DNA of 13,705 nt from Pseudomonadota bacterium (GTDB taxonomy: Bacteria > Pseudomonadota > Alphaproteobacteria > Rhizobiales > Rhizobiaceae): positions 1-13,705 of the forward strand of contig JAEWPB010000034.1 of NCBI GenBank assembly GCA_023399465.1, written 5' to 3'. Positions 1 through 7,374 of the stretch are shown here, piece by piece. The position numbers and the translations under genes were made by a program. The notes under the pieces were generated by a model that did not search any database, was not told the DNA's origin, and saw nothing but the letters and a program-made list of their open reading frames with translations. Every line of letters starts with the position of its first letter. The first letter of the stretch is position 1.

Positions 1-295
1 CGATCAGAGCAAGCGCCTCTATGTCGATCCGCGCATGCTTCCGCTGATCGAAAATCGCCGCGTCGCGCTCGTTGATGACGTGATCTCCAGCGGACGTTCG
101 ATCCGCGCCGGCCTGACCCTGCTCGACGGCCTCGGCATCCGACCCGTCGTCGTCGGCGCGGCGATGCTCCAGTCCGATCGCTGGCTAGACACCGGGTCCG
201 AGCCCTATGGCGGTTGGACGGACATCGTCCGCGGCTGCTTTTCCACGCCGATGCTCGAAAAAGGGGCCGACGGACTGTGGCATAGCTCGACCTGA
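1..295 (+). CDS. phosphoribosyltransferase family protein, 3' end only
   Basis: The reading frame is open from the left edge (first full codon at base 2) to a TGA at 293-295, so the start lies outside the window; the internal ATG at 35 is not a credible start. The visible piece, about 97 residues, carries the type I PRTase PRPP-binding signature: a hydrophobic strand followed by VDDVISSGRS, in which the paired Asp and the following Ser/Gly loop bind the ribose and phosphate of PRPP. Family knowledge says such enzymes transfer phosphoribose to a purine, pyrimidine or related base in cytoplasmic salvage. The acceptor base cannot be assigned because the N-terminal hood is missing; an adenine/guanine-type salvage enzyme is plausible. 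It is probably not functionally tied to the genes to its right. Confidence 0.8.
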   Translation, partial: DQSKRLYVDPRMLPLIENRRVALVDDVISSGRSIRAGLTLLDGLGIRPVVVGAAMLQSDRWLDTGSEPYGGWTDIVRGCFSTPMLEKGADGLWHSST

Positions 296-309
296 CGCCT
301 CGGGAAGCT

Positions 310-346
310 GGGGGGCGACGCACACAGGGAGCATCCGGCGCCCCCT
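310..346 (+). terminator. possible weak terminator hairpin after the phosphoribosyltransferase
   Basis: A 7-bp perfect inverted repeat (GGGGGCG at 311-317 with CGCCCCC at 339-345) encloses a 21-base loop and is followed by a pyrimidine-rich stretch (tcgccttctt) without a clean T run. Its place just after a stop codon fits termination, but the long loop makes it weak. Confidence 0.3.
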
Positions 347-388
347 CGCCTTCTTCGCACCCTGTGAAGTCCTCATGGCCCACTGCCT

Positions 389-416
389 TTGATCGTACTA
401 ATATTGAAGCGATACG
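389..416 (+). promoter_or_regulatory. candidate promoter for the MDR oxidoreductase
   Basis: This is the only A/T-richer patch in the 208-bp gap 296-503. It holds TTGATC (389-394) and GATACG (411-416) with 16 bases between, a poor match to a sigma-70 promoter, and a TAATAT box at 399-404 with no clear -35. Nothing else is recognisable in the gap apart from the hairpin at 310-346 and the ribosome binding site AGGAG just before 504. Confidence 0.25.
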
Positions 417-503
417 GCCGGGGAGAGGCATTCGGTGTCGGCTCGTCCGGGGCCGGATGGTCGCGGCGGGCGCCGAGCGCGAAAACATGGGTCAGGAGCA
501 GCC

Positions 504-1439
504 ATGAAAGCCGTAGCACTCACCGAATTCGGCGGACCCGAAGTCCTGCACCTCATGGACCTGCCCACCCCGGAAGCCGGGCCGGGCGAGGTCCGGATCC
601 GGGTTCACGCCGCGACGGTCAACCCGGTCGACGCGATGGTGCGCCGGGGCCTCGCCTTCGTCTCCGACGCCAAGCCACCCTACGTCCCGGGGATGGAGGC
701 AGCGGGCGTCATCGACCAGATCCGCAGGGATACCGACACCGACCTTGCAGTCGGTGACCGCGCCATGGCGGTCGCGGTCGTTTCCGGGTCCCATGGCGCC
801 TATGCCCAATATCTCGTCGTTCCCGCTCAATCCGTGGTCCGGGCGCCGGCCGGGGCGACCGATGTCGAGGCCGCCACCCTGCCGATGAACGGACTGACCG
901 CCCGCATGGCTCTTGATCTTCTGAAGCTTCCCGCGGGCGGCACCGTGGTCGTCGTCGGCGCGGCCGGCGCGGTCGGCGGCTACGCCCTGCAACTGGCCAA
1001 GGCCGACGGGTTCAGGGTGATCGCGGACGCGGCTCCCAAGGACGTCGAACTGGTCAGGGAGCTTGGCGCCGATGTCGTGCTGCCGCGCGGAGCCGATTTT
1101 GCCGAACTGGTGCGCAAGCAGGCACCCGACGGCGCCGACGGGCTTGTCGACACCGCAGGGATCGACCAGGCCGTGGCGCATGCAGTCCGCGACGGCGGCA
1201 GGATCGTGACCTCGGCCCCCGGCGCGTCCCTCGTCACCGAACGCAGCATCGTCACCGAGCGTACCTTCGTGCCGAAATACGCACGCAATCACGCGGCCCT
1301 CGACCGGCTGCGGGAGCTCGCCGAGCAGAGCCGCATCACGCTTCGCGTCGCCCGGACCCTGCCCTTCGAAAAAGCCGCCGAGGCGCACCGGCTGCTGGAG
1401 GCCGGGGGCTTGCGCGGCCGGATCGTGCTCACCTTCTGA
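504..1439 (+). CDS. zinc-independent MDR oxidoreductase, quinone oxidoreductase-like
   Basis: This 311-residue protein belongs to the medium-chain dehydrogenase/reductase superfamily, in the quinone oxidoreductase branch. It opens with the typical MKAVALTEFGGPEVL strand, has the GroES-like N-terminal half (roughly 1-125), and a Rossmann domain with the nucleotide-binding turn GAAGAVGG near residues 152-159. The cysteine clusters that bind catalytic and structural zinc in alcohol dehydrogenases are absent, so an NADPH-dependent reduction of quinones, enones or similar electrophiles is expected in the cytoplasm. The ATG at 504 was chosen because AGGAG lies five bases upstream; the frame is open further to a GTG at 435, but that stretch is low-complexity Arg/Gly and lacks a ribosome site. 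It appears monocistronic and converges on the thioesterase gene 39 bases away. The physiological substrate is unknown. Confidence 0.9.
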   Translation: MKAVALTEFGGPEVLHLMDLPTPEAGPGEVRIRVHAATVNPVDAMVRRGLAFVSDAKPPYVPGMEAAGVIDQIRRDTDTDLAVGDRAMAVAVVSGSHGAYAQYLVVPAQSVVRAPAGATDVEAATLPMNGLTARMALDLLKLPAGGTVVVVGAAGAVGGYALQLAKADGFRVIADAAPKDVELVRELGADVVLPRGADFAELVRKQAPDGADGLVDTAGIDQAVAHAVRDGGRIVTSAPGASLVTERSIVTERTFVPKYARNHAALDRLRELAEQSRITLRVARTLPFEKAAEAHRLLEAGGLRGRIVLTF

Positions 1440-1478
1440 GCCGGCGCTGCTTCACAACCCGGTCGTAACCGCCGACAG

Positions 1479-1964
1479 TCAGCCGCGCGCAAGCCCGATG
1501 CGGCGGCTGAGCCAGGCGGGGCGGGTGATGGCCTCATGGGCGGCGCGATCCGCATCGAGAACGGCGAGTGCGGTTTCGGGCAGCGGTGCCGAACGCGGCT
1601 CGCCGCCGGCGCGGGAGACGTGCATCAGCACCTGCTCGCAAACTGCCAGTTCCTCGCCCCCGGCATCGACCATCCGCATGAAGAGATGAAGCCGCTTGCG
1701 ATCCGCGTCGATCACCAGCAGGTCGACATGCAGCGCCTCGCCTCCATGGCATTCCCGCAGGAAGCCGATGCGGCTGTCGAGCGTGTAGAGCGTTGCCCCG
1801 GTCTCGGTGCGGTAGGACGCATCGATGCCGATGCGGTCCATGTAGGCGGTTGCGGCATCGGAGAAGACGATACCGTAGGCGAAGTCGCCCATATGCCCGT
1901 TGTAATCCACCCAGGCATCGGCAACGTGGGTGGAAAGGATCCGAAGTCCGGTGAGGTCAGTCAT
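1479..1964 (-). CDS. hotdog-fold acyl-CoA thioesterase (4HBT family, betainyl-CoA thioesterase-like)
   Basis: A 161-residue protein, the usual length for a single-domain hotdog thioesterase. Its N-terminal part contains WVDYNGHMGDFAY (about residues 18-30); the Asp-x-x-Gly-His motif is the helix-capping active-site region of 4-hydroxybenzoyl-CoA thioesterase relatives. The VDYNGHM form resembles the thioesterases, free-standing or fused to L-carnitine dehydrogenase, that act on betainyl-CoA in carnitine breakdown; this is a recollection of family pattern, not a search result. It would hydrolyse a small acyl-CoA in the cytoplasm. Its ATG overlaps the TGA of the upstream LivM gene as ATGA, and AGGA lies seven bases before the start, so it is translationally coupled as the last gene of the transporter operon. 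That position suggests it acts on a product of the imported compound. Confidence 0.85.
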   Translation of the reverse strand: MTDLTGLRILSTHVADAWVDYNGHMGDFAYGIVFSDAATAYMDRIGIDASYRTETGATLYTLDSRIGFLRECHGGEALHVDLLVIDADRKRLHLFMRMVDAGGEELAVCEQVLMHVSRAGGEPRSAPLPETALAVLDADRAAHEAITRPAWLSRRIGLARG

Positions 1965-2938
1965 TTACCGTTCCTGCGACCGAGAAGGGCCTCGATCTCG
2001 CCGACAATCCCCCGCCGGAAGGTGAGGACGCAGAGCATGAAGGTTGCACCCGTGATCACCGTCACCGGGAAATCCGAAGTGGCCAGAACGTTCTGGAGGG
2101 TGACGACGAGGCCTGCGCCGACGATCGGTCCGATCAGGGTTCCGATCCCGCCCATCAGCGTCATCAGGATCACCTCCCCGGACATCTGCCAGGTGACGTC
2201 CGTCAACGTCGCGAACTGGAACACCAGTGCCTTCGTGGCGCCGGCCAGCCCGGTGATCGCGGCCGACATGACGAAGGCGGCAAGCTTGTAGTAGCTGACC
2301 GAAAGCCCGAGCGAAATCGCCCGCGTCTCGTTCTCGCGGATGGATTTCAGGATGGCGCCAAACGGCGAATTGACGATCCGCCAGACGCAGAAGACGCCGA
2401 TGAGGAAGATCGCAAGCACGGCGTAGTACATGTTCATCGGCTGGGCGAGGTCGATCACCCCGAACAGACGGCCACGCTGGACGCCCTGGATGCCATCCTC
2501 GCCACCGGTGAACGGCGCCTGGAGGCAGAAGAAATAGAACATCTGCGACAACGCGAGCGTAATCATCGCGAAGTAGATGCCCTGACGCCGTATGGCGATG
2601 AAGCCCATGACCGCGCCGATGACGATGGCGACCGCGACACCGGCGAGAATGCTGAGTTCCGGCGACAGCCCCCATACCTTGGTGGCGTGGGCGGCGACAT
2701 AGGCTGCCCCGCCGAAGAACGCCGCATGGCCGAAGGACAGGAGCCCGGTATAGCCGAGCAGCAGGTTGAAGGCGCTTGCAAAGAGCGCGAAGCACAGCAC
2801 CTTCATGATGAAGACAGGATAGAAGAACATCGGCGCGACCACGAGCGCGGCAATGCCGACGAGAACTGCGGCGAGCCGAAGAGGCGCCCGCCCCTTTTCC
2901 GGCTGTGCGATGGCGGGGGACAAGGTGGTTTCGGCCAT
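1961..2938 (-). CDS. livM: branched-chain amino acid-type ABC transporter permease, LivM family
   Basis: This 325-residue, very hydrophobic protein has the LivM family hallmark segment GYTGLLSFGHAAFFGGAAYV (about residues 62-81) and a C-terminal half ending near a short basic tail. A cytoplasmic N-terminal stretch of about 25 residues precedes the first membrane segment; roughly eight to ten membrane spans are expected for the family. It pairs with the LivH subunit encoded just upstream to form the inner-membrane channel of a hydrophobic amino-acid uptake (HAAT) ABC transporter. The start at 2938 has AGGAAG six bases upstream and lies one base beyond the LivH stop; its own stop overlaps the thioesterase start. 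The substrate may not be an amino acid, since HAAT systems also carry aromatic acids, urea and other small organic compounds. Confidence 0.93.
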   Translation of the reverse strand: MAETTLSPAIAQPEKGRAPLRLAAVLVGIAALVVAPMFFYPVFIMKVLCFALFASAFNLLLGYTGLLSFGHAAFFGGAAYVAAHATKVWGLSPELSILAGVAVAIVIGAVMGFIAIRRQGIYFAMITLALSQMFYFFCLQAPFTGGEDGIQGVQRGRLFGVIDLAQPMNMYYAVLAIFLIGVFCVWRIVNSPFGAILKSIRENETRAISLGLSVSYYKLAAFVMSAAITGLAGATKALVFQFATLTDVTWQMSGEVILMTLMGGIGTLIGPIVGAGLVVTLQNVLATSDFPVTVITGATFMLCVLTFRRGIVGEIEALLGRRNGK

Positions 2939-2939
2939 G

Positions 2940-3827
2940 TCACGCTTCCTTTCCGAATAGCCCGGCCGGGCGAACGAGCAGCACGATGGCCATGATGACG
3001 AAGACGACGATGTTGGAGGCTTCCGGGTAGAACACCTTGGTCAAGCCTTCGGCCAGGCCAAGCATGTAGCCGGTGGCTATGGCGCCGAGGATCGAGCCCA
3101 TGCCGCCGATGACGACGACGGCGAAGACGACGATGATGATGTTCGAGCCCATCAGCGGGCTGACCTGATAGATCGGCGCGGCGAGAATGCCGGTAAAGCC
3201 GGCGAGTGCGCATCCGAACGCATAGGTGAAGGTCAGCAGCAGCGGCACATTGACGCCGAACGCCTGAACCAGCGTCGGGTTTTCGGTCGCGGCCCTGAGA
3301 TAGGAACCAAGCTTGGTGCGTTCGATCAGCAGCCAGGTTCCAATGCAGGCGGCAAACGAGGCGACGACGACCCAGCCGCGATAGTTGGGCAGGAACATGA
3401 AGCCGAGATTGGTACCGCCCGCAAGGCTCGCCGGGACCGCATAGGGCTGGCCGGAGGAACCGTAGAAGTAGCGGAACGTGCCCTCGACGAACAGGGCGAG
3501 ACCGAAGGTGAACAGCAGTCCGTAGAGATGGTCGAGGCGATAGAGACGCGACAACATGGTCCGCTCGACGACGGCGCCGAGCAGGCCGACGACCAGCGGC
3601 GCGATGACGAGCGCAGGCCAGTAGCCGATGCCGGCATAGGCCAGCAGCAGGTAGCCGACGAATGCGCCCAGCATGTAGAGGGCGCCATGGGCAAAGTTGA
3701 TGATGCGCAACAGCCCGAAGATGACCGCTAGGCCGAGGCTGAGAACGGCATAGAAGGAGCCGTTGATCAGCCCGACCAGAAGCTGTCCGAGCAGTGCCTG
3801 CAGTGGAACGCCGAAAATCATCGTCAT
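2940..3827 (-). CDS. livH: branched-chain amino acid-type ABC transporter permease, LivH family
   Basis: A 295-residue membrane protein starting MTMIFGVPLQ. The early segment GLINGSFYAVLSLGLAVIFG followed by LLRIINFAHGALYMLGAF is the characteristic LivH N-terminal pattern, and the C-terminus ends in the family-typical LLVRPAGLFG. It forms the second half of the inner-membrane channel with the downstream LivM. The ATG at 3827 was chosen because GGGAG lies seven bases upstream and it sits directly after the LivF stop (3830-3832). The same frame stays open upstream to about 4298, antisense-free but inside the LivF gene, and the extra 157 residues are an Arg/Ala/Gly-rich out-of-frame shadow rather than protein. 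No anomaly is visible. Confidence 0.93.
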   Translation of the reverse strand: MTMIFGVPLQALLGQLLVGLINGSFYAVLSLGLAVIFGLLRIINFAHGALYMLGAFVGYLLLAYAGIGYWPALVIAPLVVGLLGAVVERTMLSRLYRLDHLYGLLFTFGLALFVEGTFRYFYGSSGQPYAVPASLAGGTNLGFMFLPNYRGWVVVASFAACIGTWLLIERTKLGSYLRAATENPTLVQAFGVNVPLLLTFTYAFGCALAGFTGILAAPIYQVSPLMGSNIIIVVFAVVVIGGMGSILGAIATGYMLGLAEGLTKVFYPEASNIVVFVIMAIVLLVRPAGLFGKEA

Positions 3828-3829
3828 GT

Positions 3830-4540
3830 TCAAACTCCCAGCGCCCGGTTGAGTGACTGGATACGATCCGGCAGTTCCGCCGTGGTGAAGCTGTCGGTGA
3901 CCAGCCCGTGATCCATCACGTAGAAGCGGTCCGCGATCTTGGCGGCAAAGCGGAAATTCTGCTCGACCAGAAGCACGGTCAGGCCGCGCCGCTTCAGCGC
4001 CTGCAGCATCTCGCCGATGCGCTGGACGATGACCGGGGCCAGTCCCTCGGTCGGCTCGTCGAGCAGGATCAGCTTCACGCCGGTGCGCAGGATGCGGGCG
4101 ATCGCCAGCATCTGCTGTTCGCCACCGGAGAGTTTGGTTCCGGGGCTCGAACGGCGCTCGAGAAGGTTCGGGAAGAGCTCGTAGATTTCTTCCACCGACA
4201 TGCCGCCCTTGGCGACGACCGGCGGCAGCATGAGGTTTTCTTCCACCGTCAGCGTCGCGAAGATGCCGCGCTCCTCGGGCACGAAGCCGATGCCGCAATG
4301 GGCGGTCCGGTGCAGCGGCAGTTTCAGCAGATCCCGGCCATTGAAAACGGCCGAGCCCGAGCGCTTGCGCAGGATGCCCATGATGGCGCGAAGCGTCGTC
4401 GTCTTGCCGACGCCGTTGCGGCCGAGCAGGGTGACCGTCTCACCCTCCCATATGTCGATATCCACGCCATGCAGAGCGTGGCTTTCCCCGTACCAGGCAT
4501 TGAGCCCGCGTACCGAGAGAAGCGGTTCGCCTCTATGCAT
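3830..4540 (-). CDS. livF: ABC transporter ATP-binding protein, LivF family
   Basis: About 236 residues, the normal LivF length. It shows Walker A GRNGVGKT (about 40-47), the ABC signature LSGGE (137-141), Walker B with catalytic Glu in LILLDEP (157-163), and the LivF-type switch VEQN (192-195), where Gln replaces the usual His. It hydrolyses ATP on the cytoplasmic face and works as a heterodimer with the LivG protein encoded upstream. The start is uncertain: ATG at 4540 has AGG three bases and GGGA ten bases before it; an in-frame ATG at 4549 would add three residues and overlap the LivG gene by 17 bases but has no properly spaced ribosome site. Either start overlaps the end of LivG, indicating translational coupling. 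The frame is open to 4597 but those residues do not look like LivF. Confidence 0.92.
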   Translation of the reverse strand: MHRGEPLLSVRGLNAWYGESHALHGVDIDIWEGETVTLLGRNGVGKTTTLRAIMGILRKRSGSAVFNGRDLLKLPLHRTAHCGIGFVPEERGIFATLTVEENLMLPPVVAKGGMSVEEIYELFPNLLERRSSPGTKLSGGEQQMLAIARILRTGVKLILLDEPTEGLAPVIVQRIGEMLQALKRRGLTVLLVEQNFRFAAKIADRFYVMDHGLVTDSFTTAELPDRIQSLNRALGV

Positions 4541-5330
4541 CTTCCTCATTTCCCATATAGGCCGCGCGCACGCGCGGATCGCAGCTGACCGTGTCATAGT
4601 CGCCGGTGGTCAGGATTTCGCCGCGCTGGAGCACCGTCACGTCATGACAGATCTCGGCGACGACCTTCAGGTTGTGTTCGACCATCAGGACCGCCCGATC
4701 CCTGGCGACTTCGCTGATCAGGCCCGCCATCACGGCCACGTCTTCCTGGCCCATGCCGGCCAGCGGCTCATCGAGCAGCAGCACCTTCGGGTCGAGCGCC
4801 AGGGTGGTGGCGATCTCGAGCGCGCGCTTGCGCCCATAGGACAGGTCGCAGGCGCGGCTGTGGCGCCTGTCCTGCAACCCGACCCGTTCGAGAAGGTCGA
4901 GCGCCTGGCGATCGAGATGGGCAAGCGAGCCCATCGAGCGCCAGAACTGGATTGCCAGGCCGTTCGGGCGCTGCAGCGCGATGCGGACGTTCTCGAGCAG
5001 CGTCATCTGCGGGAAGGTCGCCGAGATCTGGAACGAGCGAACCAGACCCATGCGCGCCACGCGCGCAGGCGGGGTGCGGGTGATGTCGGTACCATCGAGC
5101 AGGATACTGCCGCCGCTTGGCGGCAGGAATTTTGTCAGAAGGTTGAAAACCGTGGTCTTGCCCGCCCCGTTCGGTCCGATCAGGGCGTGAACGCGGGCAT
5201 TGTGAACGTCGAGGTCGACGTTCTTCACCGCGTGGAAGCCACCGAAGGTCCGCGACAGTCCCCGTGCCGACAATACGGCACGGGGCTTGGCGGCACCGGC
5301 ATTTTCTGCGAGGCGCGCCGAATGCATCAT
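4533..5330 (-). CDS. livG: ABC transporter ATP-binding protein, LivG family
   Basis: About 265 residues. Motifs in order: Walker A GPNGAGKT (52-59), Q-loop Gln near 101 (SFQ), the LivG-type signature LSYG (163-166) in place of LSGG, Walker B with catalytic Glu in LLLDEP (184-189), and the switch His in VEHN near 219. It energises the transporter together with LivF. An extra N-terminal stretch of about 20 residues precedes the first conserved strand. The gene starts at a tandem ATGATG (5330 or 5327); the first ATG overlaps the stop of the binding-protein gene as ATGA, which suggests coupling. Another in-frame ATG at 5348 has no ribosome site either, so the exact start is uncertain by up to seven codons. 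Confidence 0.92.
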   Translation of the reverse strand: MMHSARLAENAGAAKPRAVLSARGLSRTFGGFHAVKNVDLDVHNARVHALIGPNGAGKTTVFNLLTKFLPPSGGSILLDGTDITRTPPARVARMGLVRSFQISATFPQMTLLENVRIALQRPNGLAIQFWRSMGSLAHLDRQALDLLERVGLQDRRHSRACDLSYGRKRALEIATTLALDPKVLLLDEPLAGMGQEDVAVMAGLISEVARDRAVLMVEHNLKVVAEICHDVTVLQRGEILTTGDYDTVSCDPRVRAAYMGNEEDA

Positions 5331-6526
5331 TTCTTGACCAACGGGCATTCGCTGGTGTCGAGCGGGCGGAAGGCCTGGTCACCAGGAATGGTGCGCAGGA
5401 CCTTGTAATAGTCCCACGGTCCCTTCGATTCTTCCGGCGTCTTCACCTGAACGAGATACATGTCGTGGACCATCCGGCCATCCTCGCGCAGGTAGGCGTT
5501 GCGCGCGAAGAAGTCGTTGATGTCCATCGTGCGCATCTTGTCGACAACGGCCTTGCCGCTGACGCTTGCCGCCGCTTCCGCGGCCTTGAGGTAGTTCATC
5601 ACCGACGAGTAGACGCCGGCATGGACCATGGTCGGCATCTTGCCGTCCATGCGCTCGCCAAACCGCTTCGACCAGGCGCGGGTTTCGTCGTCGAAGTCCC
5701 AGTAAAAGCCGGTGGTGAGCGTCAGGCCCTGCGCCGTTTCGAGGCCGACGGCATGGACGTCCGAAAGGAACAGCAACATGCCGGCGATGCGCTGGCCGGA
5801 AGCGGTGATGCCGTATTCGGCGGCCTGCTTCAGCGCCGTCATCGTGTCGCCCGAGGAGTTTGCAAGTGCCACCACTTCGGAACCGGACGACTGTGCCTGC
5901 AGCAGGTATGACGAGAAGTCGGTGGTTTCGCGCGGATGGCGAACGGTTCCGACGATCTCGCCGCCGGTCGCGAGAACCGCGTCGGAAGTGTCGCGCTCAA
6001 GCGCGTGGCCGAAGGTGTAGTCGACGGTGATGAAGTACCACTTCTTGCCGCCCTCTTCGGTGATGGCGCGACCCGTGCCATTCGCCAGCGCATAGGTATC
6101 CCAGGTCCACTGGGCGGTCGTCGGCGAGCAGGCCTTGCCGGTCAGGTCGGAAGAACCGGCCGTCGAAACCAGGAAGGCGACGTCGGAATTGCGGGTGATC
6201 TCCTGCACCGCCATGGCGACCGACGACGTCGGCACGTCGATGACGGCTTTGACGTTCTGCTCGTCGATCCAACGGCGCGCAAGCGTCGAGCCGATGTCGG
6301 GCTTGTTCTGGTGGTCGCCGACGATCACCTCGATCGGTTCGCCCAAGAGCTTGCCGCCGAAGTCCTCGACCGCCATCTGCGCGGCCACGACCGAGCCCTT
6401 GCCGGCGAGGTCGAAGTTCATGCCGGACATGTCCGTGAGGACACCGAGCCGATAGGGCTCGGCCAGCACCGTCGTTGCGGAAAGCAGCGCCAGAGCTGCA
6501 CCGAGAATGGTTGACTTGAATTGCAT
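5327..6526 (-). CDS. periplasmic solute-binding protein of a HAAT-type ABC transporter (Peripla_BP_6)
   Basis: A 399-residue exported protein. The first 22 residues form a signal peptide: a basic start, a hydrophobic core, and a VLA site before Glu23, with no lipobox cysteine. The mature part begins YRLGVLTDMSG, the usual first strand of type I Leu/Ile/Val-binding folds, and continues with the segments GKACSPTTAQWTWDTYALA and DYTFGHALERDTS, which I recognise as typical of a widespread proteobacterial subfamily found beside catabolic genes rather than of true leucine-binding proteins. The C-terminus ends ECPLVKK; Cys near 133 and Cys near 394 could form a disulfide in the periplasm. The start is well supported by AGGAGG upstream in a 45-bp gap after the crotonase gene. 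It determines the specificity of the adjacent transporter, but the ligand cannot be deduced. Confidence 0.93.
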   Translation of the reverse strand: MQFKSTILGAALALLSATTVLAEPYRLGVLTDMSGMNFDLAGKGSVVAAQMAVEDFGGKLLGEPIEVIVGDHQNKPDIGSTLARRWIDEQNVKAVIDVPTSSVAMAVQEITRNSDVAFLVSTAGSSDLTGKACSPTTAQWTWDTYALANGTGRAITEEGGKKWYFITVDYTFGHALERDTSDAVLATGGEIVGTVRHPRETTDFSSYLLQAQSSGSEVVALANSSGDTMTALKQAAEYGITASGQRIAGMLLFLSDVHAVGLETAQGLTLTTGFYWDFDDETRAWSKRFGERMDGKMPTMVHAGVYSSVMNYLKAAEAAASVSGKAVVDKMRTMDINDFFARNAYLREDGRMVHDMYLVQVKTPEESKGPWDYYKVLRTIPGDQAFRPLDTSECPLVKK

Positions 6527-6571
6527 GCGTTCTCTCCTCCTCTTGAATTATTTTCAGTCGCGCCCGCCGTT

Positions 6572-7303
6572 TCAGCCGGTCGCTTCCGTCAGGACGCGTG
6601 ACAGGTAGAACTGGTCCGCCTCGTAGGCCGCCGCCCAGTTCGTCCGCAAGTGCGTGTCGATCGTACGCTTGGTCATTCGCAGCGATGCCGCGGGGCACTC
6701 GGCGATCTTCGCGGCGAAGGCCCGGGCCGCGTCCAGCGCTTCTCCCCTCCCCGCCGTCTCATCGCAAAGGCCGATCTGCAGGGCTTCGGCCGCCTCGATG
6801 CGCTGGTCGGTGAAAAGCGCGCGCTTGGTACGCACGGAGCCGATCAGGTTCGACAACAGCGGAAGGCCGCCCCAGCCGAGCGTCATGCCAAGCCGCACCT
6901 CGGGGAAACGGAAATAGGCGCCTTCGGCGGCGAAACGAAAGTCAGCGGCAAGGGCGAGGATCGCACCACCGCCGATCGCGGCACCTTCCACCGCAGCGAT
7001 CGTGACCTGCGGCAGACGCGCCCAGCGGTCGACCATGACTCCGCCGGCAGCCATCGCCCGGCTGCGCACGACGGGGTCGGCATCCGGCCGCCAGAGATCG
7101 CCATCCTCGAGGTCGACGCCAGCCGAGAAACGGGTGACGGTGCCGGTGAGAATGACGACATGGCAGCTCGTGTCGGCCTCGAGGCTGGAAGCGGCGGCGG
7201 TGAGGGCTTCGATCGCCTCCATGTTGAGCGCGTTGGCCTTGGCCCCGCGATCGTAGCGCACCAGCGCCAACGGACCCTCACGATCGATATTCACAACTGC
7301 CAC
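6572..7303 (-). CDS. enoyl-CoA hydratase/isomerase (crotonase) family protein with an altered active site
   Basis: About 243 residues, typical crotonase length. The oxyanion-hole elements are present: the FSAGVDL segment (about 59-65) and IGGG (110-113). Aligned by eye with rat enoyl-CoA hydratase at identical spacing, the position of catalytic Glu144 is Ile115, while Glu164 is kept as Glu135 in FPEVRLG. A classical hydratase or carnitinyl-CoA dehydratase needs both, so an isomerase, hydrolase or other crotonase reaction may be more likely. The start is GTG at 7303, six bases after AGGAGG; an upstream in-frame TTG at 7321 would place the ribosome site inside the gene. It is the first gene of the leftward operon and is divergent from the acyl-CoA ligase, its likely pathway partner. 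Confidence 0.88.
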   Translation of the reverse strand: MAVVNIDREGPLALVRYDRGAKANALNMEAIEALTAAASSLEADTSCHVVILTGTVTRFSAGVDLEDGDLWRPDADPVVRSRAMAAGGVMVDRWARLPQVTIAAVEGAAIGGGAILALAADFRFAAEGAYFRFPEVRLGMTLGWGGLPLLSNLIGSVRTKRALFTDQRIEAAEALQIGLCDETAGRGEALDAARAFAAKIAECPAASLRMTKRTIDTHLRTNWAAAYEADQFYLSRVLTEATG

Positions 7304-7328
7304 GAAACGCCTCCTCCGCAAATCCGCT

Positions 7329-7373
7329 TTGACATACTACCGAGTATGTTGCATATCTGGCGTGGCTTTGCAA
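7329..7373. promoter_or_regulatory. divergent promoter region with a palindromic operator
   Basis: The 121-bp gap between the GTG at 7303 and the ATG at 7425 contains a perfect inverted repeat, ACATACT-ACCG-AGTATGT (7332-7349). On the + strand a consensus TTGACA (7329-7334) is followed after 17 bases by CATATC (7352-7357), a poor -10. On the - strand TTGCAA (7373-7368) precedes CATACT (7348-7343) at a long 19-base spacing. The repeat overlaps the + strand -35 and the - strand -10, the arrangement expected of an operator through which one dimeric repressor, of TetR or similar type, would control both transcripts. The regulator gene is not in the window. The repeat is directly visible; the promoter and operator roles are inference. 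Confidence 0.55.
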
Positions 7374-7374
7374 C

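Noticed and set aside
392..413. Short inverted repeat ATCG...CGAT around an AATATT core upstream of the MDR oxidoreductase as an operator.
   Set aside because: Only four paired bases on each side with a 14-base spacer, easily found by chance.
435..503. GTG start at 435 for the MDR oxidoreductase.
   Set aside because: No ribosome site precedes it and the added residues are unrelated to the family; the ATG at 504 has both.
492..1388. Long antisense open frame opposite the MDR oxidoreductase.
   Set aside because: Composition is Gly/Asp/Arg-rich without any recognisable motif, typical of a shadow frame in high-GC coding DNA; the sense protein is a clear family member.
1440..1478. Possible terminator in the 39-bp convergent gap between the oxidoreductase and thioesterase genes.
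   Set aside because: No stem of useful length or T tract is present there.
2940..4298. A 452-residue version of the LivH reading frame extending upstream to 4298.
   Set aside because: The extra N-terminal part is an Arg/Ala/Gly-rich out-of-frame reading of the LivF gene; the family N-terminus and a good ribosome site begin at 3827.
4200..5408. A 402-codon + strand open frame across the first LivF and LivG genes.
   Set aside because: It covers two genes with complete ABC ATPase motifs on the other strand and has no family resemblance of its own.
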